Shown in pieces: positions 11,496-19,782 of a stretch of DNA of 64,000 nt (positions are counted from its first letter, which is position 1; the number at the start of each line of letters is the position of its first letter). Both the position numbers and the translations under genes were made by a program. This DNA comes from Amyelois transitella (Eukaryota > Arthropoda > Insecta > Lepidoptera > Pyralidae), in assembly GCF_032362555.1 (NCBI RefSeq), contig NC_083528.1, forward strand, positions 3,410,001-3,474,000, in the 5' to 3' direction. The notes beneath the pieces were generated by a model. The model saw only the letters and a list, made by a program, of their open reading frames with translations. It did not search any database and had not been told where the DNA came from.

Positions 11496-13576
11496 TACCT
11501 ACCTACCTAACTGATAAAAATGATTAATTCTAATAATAAAAAAGACCTAAATCTGTAATGTTAATTTTTATTATCTGATCCCCATTTTTGTCAATAAAAT
11601 AAAAAAGCAATAAAATAAATTATATCCCGCGGATAGGGTACTATACCTAACTATCTAGATTTTTATTTACCTACGTAATATAGCCATTCTGACATACATA
11701 TTTATATCTATTTTTATTAGTTGAGTGTTCTATTTATATTAATTGAAGTAAAAATTATTGATTTTATATGAAGCAGGATAAGTAACCTACCTTTATATGC
11801 CTGCCACAATTCAGGCTGGAATAAAGTAGGTACTACCCTCTAAAAAAATATATAGAAACCACTTCGTTTTGACCTCCATGACCCTTAGCATATAGGAGGC
11901 TTTAACAGCTTGGATAATCATTGTTGTACTACATTATTCCCTTAGTCGGATCCTACGAGAAAGGGATCGTATTATCTTTTGTCCGGCAAGCACTTTTATT
12001 TTATCACATACAAAAAAGGGTACTTCTATTTATCTTTCACCACCAATTTTGTGAAAAGTACTTTTTGTGAAAATCTAATTAAACCCCTTGTTCCAAACTT
12101 TGTCAAAATCTGTCCACAAGATTTTCCAACTGTTGGCTCTGTCTACCCCGCAAGGGATGTACACTTTACAATATGTATATTTATGGATGTTATAATAATA
12201 ACTCTTTACAAAAACTATCCGGGACCTGCTAAGGGATGAAAGAAAAAAATATGTTTTTTAATTTTTATATTAATAAGAAATATCTACTTAGGTATTCTAT
12301 GGTAGATTCTCAATTCAATTTAATTCAAAACCTTTATTGCATATTATATAGTACTTCAGTTCTTCTTCTTTTACGGTGTAGACAGAGCCAACAAACAATC
12401 TCTAAAATACTCGAAAGGTTTAGCTGGATAGCTCATTGGTGAAATCGGGACTCAAACAGTGACTAGGTTACCAGTCCATCGCCTAAAAGAATTCCAAGTT
12501 TAGAAGGTTATCCCTTAATTGACTTCGACAAACTGCGTAGGAAGAGAAGCAGCTGGACGAAGAGCATTACAACTTTTCTTCCTTACTCGACCAGCAGGAG
12601 ACTGTCACATGAATGTACTTTAGAGACTCCCCTAGTCGCCTTTACTGCATGCATGGGACAGAATTAAAAGTGATTTTGAAAGTACCGGCAAATCATTCGG
12701 CATATTCTCTTCATAGAAGGTAGAAATCAATGATTCCCGACTCGGCATTATGTAAAAAATATATATAATTATACATTACCTATATATGTATATCTTGCTG
12801 CTATGTATATCTACGTACTTCTAGAAGATGGACTAGCAACCTTTCACAATTTTACTCCCAATTCCATGATGAAGCCATACAGCTAAACGTGGCCAGTCTT
12901 TTCGGAATTGTGGGCTCTGTCTGTCCCGCAACGGATAAGACGTGATTATTGTGTAGGTATGTATTTCATTCCCATGCAAGAATGCAAGCGTCCGACTCAG
13001 ACTTTACCGTGTCCCAGTAGGTATCTATGTTTCAAGTTGCCTAATTGCAATATTTAAACCTGAATTAAACCCTCAAAAGCTATATTAATAAGGAGGTAGA
13101 AATTTAACTTTCCCACCCGATTTCTATCCTAAAGAGAAACGACGTTTTTTTTTCTTTCAAACGTTATAATATTTTGCCTAGGCTTTACCATGAGTGTGTA
13201 GGAATAGAATTAGGTCGGAATCGGTCAGATTTCTTCAGCATCTATTAATAATAATTATGTAGGATTTTAGGGTTGTAGCAGCAGACCTGCAGTTGATATT
13301 TTGATTTTAATTATATTATCGAAGCAAGGAAAAACTTAACATGTTTTAAGGCATCGAAATATTTTTTTTATGTGAAACAAAGGTTTAAAGATCTGGACCA
13401 GGTCAAAGAGTAACAAATACCTTTTAATATTTACGTACAAAATAGTTTTAATAATCGTGTTTATCGTCATTATAATCATCAACTGTGTGGAAATTGTTAC
13501 TGTTCACGAGATGGCGCTAAAATCACATAAGTAAACATGTTTGTTTGTCAATGACGTAATGACGGGCGTATTCTCG

Positions 13577-13850
13577 TATTTTCTACTTTACGCTAGATGT
13601 CACTGCTCTGGCACATACACATACATTCAAACGCACACATTGATAGACCCCCTGGCTGTACGCAGAAACGCCCAGTCGGTGAAGATTCTAGTATTTTCTA
13701 CTCTACGCCAGATGGCACTTACCTACTATCGCAACTACTACATTCATAAACATAACGCACACATTGATAGCGCCCAGTCTATGTAACGATGAATGACGTA
13801 AATCGAGAAATTTCTACTACACGCTAGATGTCGCTGCCCCGCGTATAAAA
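13577..13850 (+). promoter_or_regulatory. Triplicated promoter module, HSE and TATA box of Hsp20 copy 2
   Basis: Three imperfect modules lie at 13577-13605, 13692-13719 and 13808-13836. Each has TTTCTAC followed by a C(T/C)AGATGNC core. The first two belong to roughly 115-bp tandem units that also share CGCACACATTGATAG and CGCCCAGTC. The third carries a perfect two-unit HSE (aGAAatTTCt, 13806-13815). A TATA box (TATAAAA, 13844-13850) follows about 30 bp on. The arrangement fits a heat-inducible promoter. Confidence 0.65.
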
Positions 13851-13982
13851 AGGCGCGTTTTGCCTCGCCAGACATGGAATTTGAGAACGAGCAATACGAA
13901 GTGCGAACCGAGCAGTAAGGAGATTTTCTCAGTTATTTTCTGTGATTCTACGAGTGTAATTAATTTGTTTGAAAGGGAAAAA

Positions 13983-14531
13983 ATGTCGCTGCTACCATTC
14001 GTATTTGGGTACGAATCGCCGCGCTACCGCCACCACTGGCCTAGCCGGCTCCTCGACCAAGATTTCGGCTTGTCATTGACACCGGACGACATGCTTACAG
14101 TTGTTGCGACGCCTATGATGTCGTCAGACTACTACAGACCTTGGAGGCAGCTAGCGGCCGCAGCGAGAGACATCGGCTCCAGCATCAAAGCCGACAAGGA
14201 CAAGTTCCAGATCAACTTGGACGTGCAGCATTTCGCGCCTGAAGAGATCTCGGTGAAGACCGCGGACGGGTTCGTGGTGGTGGAAGGCAAGCACGAGGAG
14301 AAGAAGGACGAGCACGGGTACATCTCGCGGCAGTTCGTGCGGCGGTACGCGCTGCCTGAAGGCGCGACGCCGGACGCCGTGGAGTCGCGGCTGTCTTCAG
14401 ACGGCGTGCTGACCATCACGGCGCCGCTGAAGGTGCCCGAGGCGGTCAAGGGTGAGCGGAAGGTGCCCATTGCGCAGACAGGACCTGTGCGCAAGGAAAT
14501 CAAAGACCAGAGCGAGGGGGAAAAGAAATAA
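13983..14531 (+). CDS. l(2)efl-like: Small heat shock protein, l(2)efl-like (Hsp20 copy 2)
   Basis: The 182-aa protein starts at the ATG in AAAAAATGTCGCTGC (MSLLPFVFGYESPRY). An open frame continues upstream to 13860, but the family's conserved MSLLPF start and the TATA box at 13844 show that this part is 5' UTR. The alpha-crystallin domain (about residues 73-148) is almost residue-for-residue that of Hsp20 copy 1 and is followed by KVPIAQTGPVRKE. The tail is shorter (SEGEKK). An AATAAA (14527-14532) overlaps the stop codon, and others follow. It is an ATP-independent chaperone, presumably cytosolic, and probably heat-inducible. Confidence 0.97.
   Translation: MSLLPFVFGYESPRYRHHWPSRLLDQDFGLSLTPDDMLTVVATPMMSSDYYRPWRQLAAAARDIGSSIKADKDKFQINLDVQHFAPEEISVKTADGFVVVEGKHEEKKDEHGYISRQFVRRYALPEGATPDAVESRLSSDGVLTITAPLKVPEAVKGERKVPIAQTGPVRKEIKDQSEGEKK
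14125..14515 (+). repeat. Gene-converted block, inverted partner of 9657-10047
   Basis: This is the reverse-orientation partner described at 9657-10047, lying about 4.1 kb away. It covers most of the alpha-crystallin domain and the VPI motif. Confidence 0.85.
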
Positions 14532-14532
14532 A

Positions 14533-15311
14533 ATACCTAATGAATGTATTATTTTCCTTTATTTTTAAGACTGATAATTTACTCATTATGTGACTCTTCT
14601 AGATTCATATTTTTTTAATATTCCTGTAACTTTTATTTTTAAATAAATTGAAGTTACCATAATTTTAACTTGTTTTGTTTAATTTCCTTATTTTATTAAT
14701 CAAATAAGAAAAGTCTTCCTATTCCGATCCGAATTATATTTATTCGTTATGTCTGCACAGCTACCACTGAACCGAATTCAATGAAACTTTAGAAAGGCTT
14801 TATTTTGGCAATTTACTTCGACTTAACCTACCCATATTTTTTTTATTTACTTGATCGAAGGCAATTTATTAGCAAAATACAAAAGCGAAAGAACTCCGTA
14901 TTATTTTATTCCACTGAGATTCATCAAAAATCTTTGACAAAAATACTAGATAAGTAGGTTTTAGGAGTAGCTGCCAACATTGCTAGCGAATCGGTTCAGC
15001 TGTTTTGACATGAAAGTGAATCAAACAAACATACATTACTTTCAATTTCTTCTAGAAAAATATTACGGCCATGGAAAATTATATTAAGAGACAAATCTAC
15101 ATATATTTTAGTTGTTTTTCTTTTTGTGACCAAGACCCACTTATGCAAACTTACGACAAATTGAAATCTCTCAATTTGACGCAAGTTTGTCAGTCAATCA
15201 AATTACCAGGTAGGCCAGGAAAAATGAACTGAAAATTATATTTTTTCCTATTATTTTGTATCATAAATTTTGTTTTAAGTTTGCCATTTTATTATATTCC
15301 CTTTTTGAAAA
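14533..15311. other. Non-coding spacer between Hsp20 copies 2 and 3
   Basis: AT-rich. It contains the 3' flank of Hsp20 copy 2 with several AATAAA-like motifs, and a degraded interspersed-repeat fragment around 14730-14850 (CAGCTACCACTGAACCGAA). No gene is seen. Confidence 0.5.
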
Positions 15312-15815
15312 ATGATTCTAAGACTAGGAGCAAAATTATGTCCTGTTTTAAAATCGTGCGTTAACCAAACGAGAAACATCAGACCCTCGATAAAAATTGA
15401 TAAGGAAACATTCCAGCTCACTTTAGATGTACGACAATTTGATAAAGAAGAGGTCAGGGTGAAGGCGAGACCGGAATTCATCATTGTTGAAGGTAAACAA
15501 GAGCGGAAGACGAAAGATGGTTTTGTCATAAGACAATTTGTCAGAAAATTCAAATTGCCTATAGGATGTGACCCACAGACTATTAAAACCACGTTATCGC
15601 CAAATGGAATTTTAACTGTAACAGCGCCAAGGAAATTCTGCGAGAAAAATTTGCCCTGTGAAAGGATTATACCTATATCTGTGGGAGATGATGAAGAAAT
15701 TGATCAAAAACTTATAGAACCTGAAAAACCTAGTAAAGAGGATCTGTGTGCCAAGTATATAGCAGATGATAGAAGTAAAACTAAAACAGATACAAATAAA
15801 GATGATAAAAAATAG
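15312..15815 (+). CDS. Divergent small heat shock protein (Hsp20 copy 3)
   Basis: 167-aa frame containing a complete alpha-crystallin domain (about residues 30-105: FQLTLDVRQFDKEEVRVKA, IIVEGKQE, LSPNGILTVTAP) and a clear RIIPIS C-terminal I-x-I motif, followed by an acidic/Lys-rich tail. It lacks the MSLLPF N-terminus and the RPWR segment of its neighbours, so the N-terminal arm is short. Its DNA is more AT-rich than copies 1 and 2. The upstream region shows no obvious TATA box or HSE, so it may be constitutive, weakly expressed or ageing. A SINE begins about 25 bp after the stop. The start codon is the first ATG of the frame, and an unseen upstream exon cannot be excluded. Confidence 0.82.
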   Translation: MILRLGAKLCPVLKSCVNQTRNIRPSIKIDKETFQLTLDVRQFDKEEVRVKARPEFIIVEGKQERKTKDGFVIRQFVRKFKLPIGCDPQTIKTTLSPNGILTVTAPRKFCEKNLPCERIIPISVGDDEEIDQKLIEPEKPSKEDLCAKYIADDRSKTKTDTNKDDKK

Positions 15816-15840
15816 CACGCCTTTTTTGCTTTTTGTTGAT

Positions 15841-15985
15841 GTCGTTCTCTGTGGCGCAGAGGTAATGCGCTTGTCTGTGACACCGGAGGTCCTGGGTTCG
15901 AATCCCGGCAGGGCATGATGAGAAACGAACTTTCTTTAATTGGTCTGAGTCAGTGGATGTGGTTTTATAGAGATATATTTGTTTA
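15841..15985 (+). mobile_element. tRNA-derived SINE, left part
   Basis: The head is tRNA-like with pol III boxes: A box TGGCGCAGAGGTAATGCG (from 15852) and B box GGTTCGAATCC (15895-15905). The T arm and a partial acceptor stem still pair. The SINE body follows (GCATGATGAGAAACGAAC...). The element is cut at 15985 by a Helitron and resumes at 16692. Confidence 0.8.
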
Positions 15986-16691
15986 TCTACACTAATATTA
16001 TAAAGAGGAAAACTTTGTTTGTTTGGTTGTAATGAATAGGCTCAAGAACTACTGGACCGATTTTAAAAATTCTTTCACCATTCGAAAGCTACATTATCCA
16101 CGAGTAACATAGACTATATTTTATCTTGGAAAAAAATAGGGTTCCATAATAAATTTGGATATTTCGGACACAAACTGAAAAAAATCAACCAAAAAGTTAC
16201 TTATTTTGCGTACGCTGCCTAAATTACAAAAGATAGAACCATAAAATGTTTAAATTTATTGTAGATCTTATAAATATCTACAAAAAAGTCCGCGACACAC
16301 TATACCTATCTATGTCGAGTGAGGCACAACAACCTCATTTTTATTTAAAAATCTTAAATTTTTTTTGGTCTACATTTAAACGGTTTTTTTTACTCATGCT
16401 ATTAATCCTTATCAAAATAAATAATTTCATCAATAAATGCAGTTTATGTAGATAATATTTGGTCTTTTCATTCAAAGACCAAATATTAAAATTGGACGTT
16501 TGGTTTTGAAGTTGTGGTGAAATTAAAATATTACGATTTCTGGTGCACGGCCCGGGACTGCAGGCAGAAGTGACACTTTTGCCGGGAGTAAGACTTAGTT
16601 AGCCGCTTTGTGGGCGGTCCTTTAGTTAGTTCTAATAGAGATATATTTAGTATCGGCTGTGCATCCGTGCGAAACCGGGGCGGGTCGCTAG
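15986..16691 (+). mobile_element. Non-autonomous Helitron inserted in a SINE
   Basis: Starts TCTACACTAATATTATAAAG after an A and ends GGGGCGGGTCGCTAG before a T. The 3' end is preceded by a GC-rich CCGTGCGAAACCGGGG segment typical of Helitrons. The host SINE reads continuously when the 706 bp are left out (...GTTTA|TTATAAAATATAAG...), so insertion was precisely between A and T. There is no coding capacity. It contains a perfect 14-bp stem (AATATTTGGTCTTT, 16454-16467 against 16474-16487, 6-nt loop). Confidence 0.8.
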
Positions 16692-16790
16692 TTATAAAAT
16701 ATAAGTATCGTTGAGTTCGTAACTCGTAACACAAGTCTCACCTTACTTCGAGGCTATCTGTGTAAACTGTCCCGTAAAACTACATTTTCA
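16692..16790 (+). mobile_element. tRNA-derived SINE, right part
   Basis: Continues the SINE body: TTATAAAATATAAGTATCG, then TTGAGTTCGTAACTCGTAAC and ACAAGTCTCACCTTACTTCG. This is the usual 3' portion of the same family. The exact end is uncertain. Confidence 0.7.
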
Positions 16791-17765
16791 TAACTATTTT
16801 TATGTTACACACAACCATAAAACGGATTCTTTATATTAATTTTAAGGAAGAAATAAAAAAATATTTTGAATGCAAGGTTATTTATATTTTTGACGGAATC
16901 TCGGTAATGATGCCAAGTGTCTAATGGTACACACATCATTGTTTATTTACAAAAACAATGATCTTTTTTATAAATATTCCTGCCACCTTTAATGTGAGTG
17001 GGCGTTGGACAAAAATATGTATCCGATTGAATCATTTCTCGCAAGCAAAAGCGTCGGTGGCAAAGTGATTAAAGTACCTATTTGACTCTGACTCAACGAG
17101 CGGTCCCGCGTTTGAGTTTCACCGCAGTCATAAAAACAATGTGTCTCGTACAAAAAAAAATTCATCAATGGACCTAAAGCCAGCCTAAAGTGCTTCTTGC
17201 CATGTGCCACGTACCTGTTTCTCTAAAGAAATGAGGTCGAAAATAATACTTTATCCTATCCCGCGGGATCTGAACCCGTCACCTGGACTGTGCCGGGGAC
17301 ATACGCTAACGCTAACGCTCGCTGAACTAAGAATGTTACTACCAAGTCATATATTTACAGGCCGTAGTGGAAAGATCTAGAAAAAACAGAAATCTGTTAA
17401 ATATTTTTCTTATATCTGCGGCTACAAAATAGATTATTGTTTTGACAATTTTCCATAGTACCTTCGAGATTTTTCTCGACTCCGATAGATTACAAGGTCA
17501 ATGACAAAAAACACAGTTTTACAAGTGCTGTGTAAGGCTGCTGTTGTTAACTGACAACAATTTTATCAGCGCCAATAAGTATATCAATAAAATTATCGAC
17601 ATTGTGACGAACATTCCGATTCAATATATAAATATGCGAATCGATATAATGTCATTGCACTCTGTCCGTATGACTAATGAACTTCAACGATTACAATTTT
17701 GCATCCAGAACTATCGAGACGATCTATTTCGAACGCATTACCTTGCTAACGTCACGCATTCTCAA
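16791..17765. other. Spacer with a degraded tRNA-like SINE head
   Basis: No gene. At about 17055-17127 there is a tRNA-like segment with an A-box-like TGGCAAAGTGATTAAAG and a B-box-like GCGTTTGAGTTTC that folds back to CACCGC, probably the head of a second, older SINE family. No intact tRNA gene is present. Confidence 0.45.
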
Positions 17766-17773
17766 TATATAAA
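17766..17773 (+). promoter_or_regulatory. TATA box of Hsp20 copy 4
   Basis: TATATAAA lies 58 bp upstream of the start codon at 17831. I saw only weak HSE-like half sites upstream. Confidence 0.5.
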
Positions 17774-17830
17774 CGATTCCCGCCCGAAAACTAACAGTAC
17801 AGACATTACTGTGACAGAAATCGGACCAAA

Positions 17831-18349
17831 ATGTCTCTCCTACCTTATCTCTTCGACTACGACCATCCTCGTTGGCCAAGACGCCTTCTCGACCAAAACT
17901 TCGGCTTAGCACTCTCACCAGAAGACGTCACATCGGCTGCAACTTTGAGCTCACCATTAATTTCGCGCCTAAAACCATGGTGGCCCGACGCGGGATCTTC
18001 AATCAAAAGTGAAAAGGACAAATTCCAAATCAACGTAGATGTACAGCATTTCTCTCCAGATGAGATCACAGTCAAAACAGCAGACGGCTACATCATCATT
18101 GAAGGCAAACATGAAGAGAAGAAAGATGAACACGGATTCGTTTCAAGACAGTTTTCGAGAAGATTCAAGCTACCTGAAGATATAAATGTGGATGCGGTGC
18201 AGTCCAGACTTTCTTCTGATGGGGTTTTGACAGTGGTAGCTCCTAAACAAACGGACGTTGCCAAGGGTGAGAGATTAGTTCCTATCACACCAACGGGGCC
18301 TATCAGACAAGTAGTGGATGAAGCCTCTAAGGATGTTATCAAGAGCTAA
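17831..18349 (+). CDS. l(2)efl-like: Small heat shock protein, l(2)efl-like (Hsp20 copy 4)
   Basis: Intronless 172-aa protein beginning MSLLPYLFDYDHPRWPRRLL. The alpha-crystallin domain is at about residues 66-140 (FQINVDVQHFSPDEITVKTA ... LSSDGVLTVVAP), followed by LVPITPTGPIRQ. It has the same organisation as copies 1, 2 and 5 but is shorter before the domain (a DAGSSIK link). Codon use is less GC-rich than copies 1 and 2, and there is no sign of recent conversion with them. An AATAAA lies shortly after the stop. Confidence 0.96.
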   Translation: MSLLPYLFDYDHPRWPRRLLDQNFGLALSPEDVTSAATLSSPLISRLKPWWPDAGSSIKSEKDKFQINVDVQHFSPDEITVKTADGYIIIEGKHEEKKDEHGFVSRQFSRRFKLPEDINVDAVQSRLSSDGVLTVVAPKQTDVAKGERLVPITPTGPIRQVVDEASKDVIKS

Positions 18350-18899
18350 TTTATAATTTAAGACTGGTTGATTTTAAGTACCTATATTATAGCAATAAAT
18401 TGTATTTATTTGTTCAAAAATTTGATGTTTTTTATAAAAAAAAACTGTTCGTTTACCTCTAAAAACGTCCAATTTAATTATTCGTGAATAGTAATTTATT
18501 ATCCCGAATTTAATGGTGCACTCTGGAGATTTCTAAAGGCTTAAAGTTTTAGCGATGAAGATTATTTATGTATGCCTGAAGCGTTGTTTATGTCCCACGC
18601 ATCGGTATTCGCGGTGTTCAAATACGAGTTATAAATAGCTTCCACATTGCGAGTGTTGAGCAAAAGTGTTATCTTCCTCCAAATAGTTTGTTTTATTTAG
18701 CTATATCGTATAGATATCTTCAGTTTTCATCTTTATTGCGCTCATAACGTTAGCATAACTGGCATTGAGGATTAACTTCTAGTCATACCATTACAGCGTG
18801 ATGTTTCTATCAAAAAAACCACTCCACCTCTTGGATGTCGTATAAAGACCATTTGGTATTGAAAGCCAAGACTGAAAGCTATAGTAAGTAAACGTTAAT
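18350..18899. other. Spacer between Hsp20 copy 4 and LINE
   Basis: Holds the 3' UTR of Hsp20 copy 4 and non-coding sequence. The 5' boundary of the LINE is not sharp and could lie anywhere from about 18770 to 18900. Confidence 0.45.
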
Positions 18900-18949
18900 A
18901 AAATGATGATGCCTGGATAAAAACAGAGCTTTCAGATTTAAAAAAACAG

Positions 18950-19708
18950 GTGTCTGAAATAATGGTAATATTGAAAGCTACTAGCGTTTCCCAAGCTGAA
19001 AATATCAATAAGCTTCATGAAGACGTCACTACTATCAAAACTCATGTAAATAGTATTGGTGACACCATCGAAAGTATTAAATTAGATCAGAGTAATACAA
19101 AACTAAGACTTAACGAGTTAGAAACAAAAACAGAGAATATTGAAAAGAAAATTGAGAATTTAGAAACAGATTTAAACCAATTTAGGGAAACCACAACGTT
19201 GAGTACTATAACTACAGCTACTGAACCATCTATAAGTTATGAAGAAATTGTAAATGAAGTTCACGAGCGACACCAACGCTCTAAAAATATAGTGATATTG
19301 GGTATTCCAGAGCCAACTAGCCCAATCAACCGTTTCACTTACAATAAGGTTGAGATTACAAAAATCACAAAATCTATTTATCCCGACTGTCCTGAACCAA
19401 ATAAAACCTTCCGACTAGGAAAATATAAACCTGGTATAAATCGCCCCATCAAAGCCTGCTATACATCGGAAAATACCGTAAAAACTATATTACGCAATAA
19501 GAGCAATTTACAAATGAACACCATTAAAATATTCTCTGACAGAACGCCCCTGCAAAAACAGCACTTTCAAAAATTAAAAGAGGAATTGAAAAGTCGGAAA
19601 ACAGAGGGAGAGACCAATTTAGCCATAAAATATATTAAAGGAGTTCCCAAAATTACCCAAACAACGGGAGAGAAGCAAGGAAAAGAGACATCCAAGTCAA
19701 AAAACTAG
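18950..19708 (+). CDS. LINE ORF1 protein (coiled coil plus RRM-like domain)
   Basis: About 250 residues. The N-terminal half is heptad-rich (INKLHEDVTTIKTHVNSIGD ... LNELETKTENIEKKIENLET) and predicts a coiled coil. The C-terminal half (RSKNIVILGIPEP ... KTFRLGKYKPGINRPIKACY ... IKIFSDRTPLQKQHFQKLKE) resembles the RRM/C-terminal domain of LINE ORF1 proteins that coat the element RNA. The frame is open upstream to about 18905 without an ATG. The first ATG is at 18962, so the original start is probably missing. Confidence 0.8.
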   Translation: MSEIMVILKATSVSQAENINKLHEDVTTIKTHVNSIGDTIESIKLDQSNTKLRLNELETKTENIEKKIENLETDLNQFRETTTLSTITTATEPSISYEEIVNEVHERHQRSKNIVILGIPEPTSPINRFTYNKVEITKITKSIYPDCPEPNKTFRLGKYKPGINRPIKACYTSENTVKTILRNKSNLQMNTIKIFSDRTPLQKQHFQKLKEELKSRKTEGETNLAIKYIKGVPKITQTTGEKQGKETSKSKN

Positions 19709-19782
19709 CAGCCCCCTCCAGGGGGAAGATAACACACAAGTTCATCAAAAACTATAATGACATAAAAAGTTCTCATAAGTCT

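Larger units (their letters stand above)
10403..13556. other. Gene-free interval with degraded repeats
   Basis: No convincing coding frame. It contains a Helitron-like 5' fragment starting TCATACTAATATAAA at 10637. It also has several copies of the CTCTGTCTACCCCGCAAGGG repeat family (about 10895-11000, 11375-11495, 12100-12180, 12365-12520 and 12860-12980, in both orientations). Confidence 0.55.

Noticed and set aside
13860-13982. A 41-codon N-terminal extension of Hsp20 copy 2
   Set aside because: The family start MSLLPF is at 13983 and the TATA box is at 13844, so the extension is 5' UTR.
15845-15915. A tRNA gene on the + strand
   Set aside because: A and B boxes and the T arm are good, but the anticodon and acceptor stems pair poorly. 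The sequence also continues into a known-type SINE body, so it is a SINE head, not a functional tRNA.
17055-17127. A second tRNA-like sequence
   Set aside because: Boxes are degenerate and the cloverleaf is not supported. It is probably an old SINE head.
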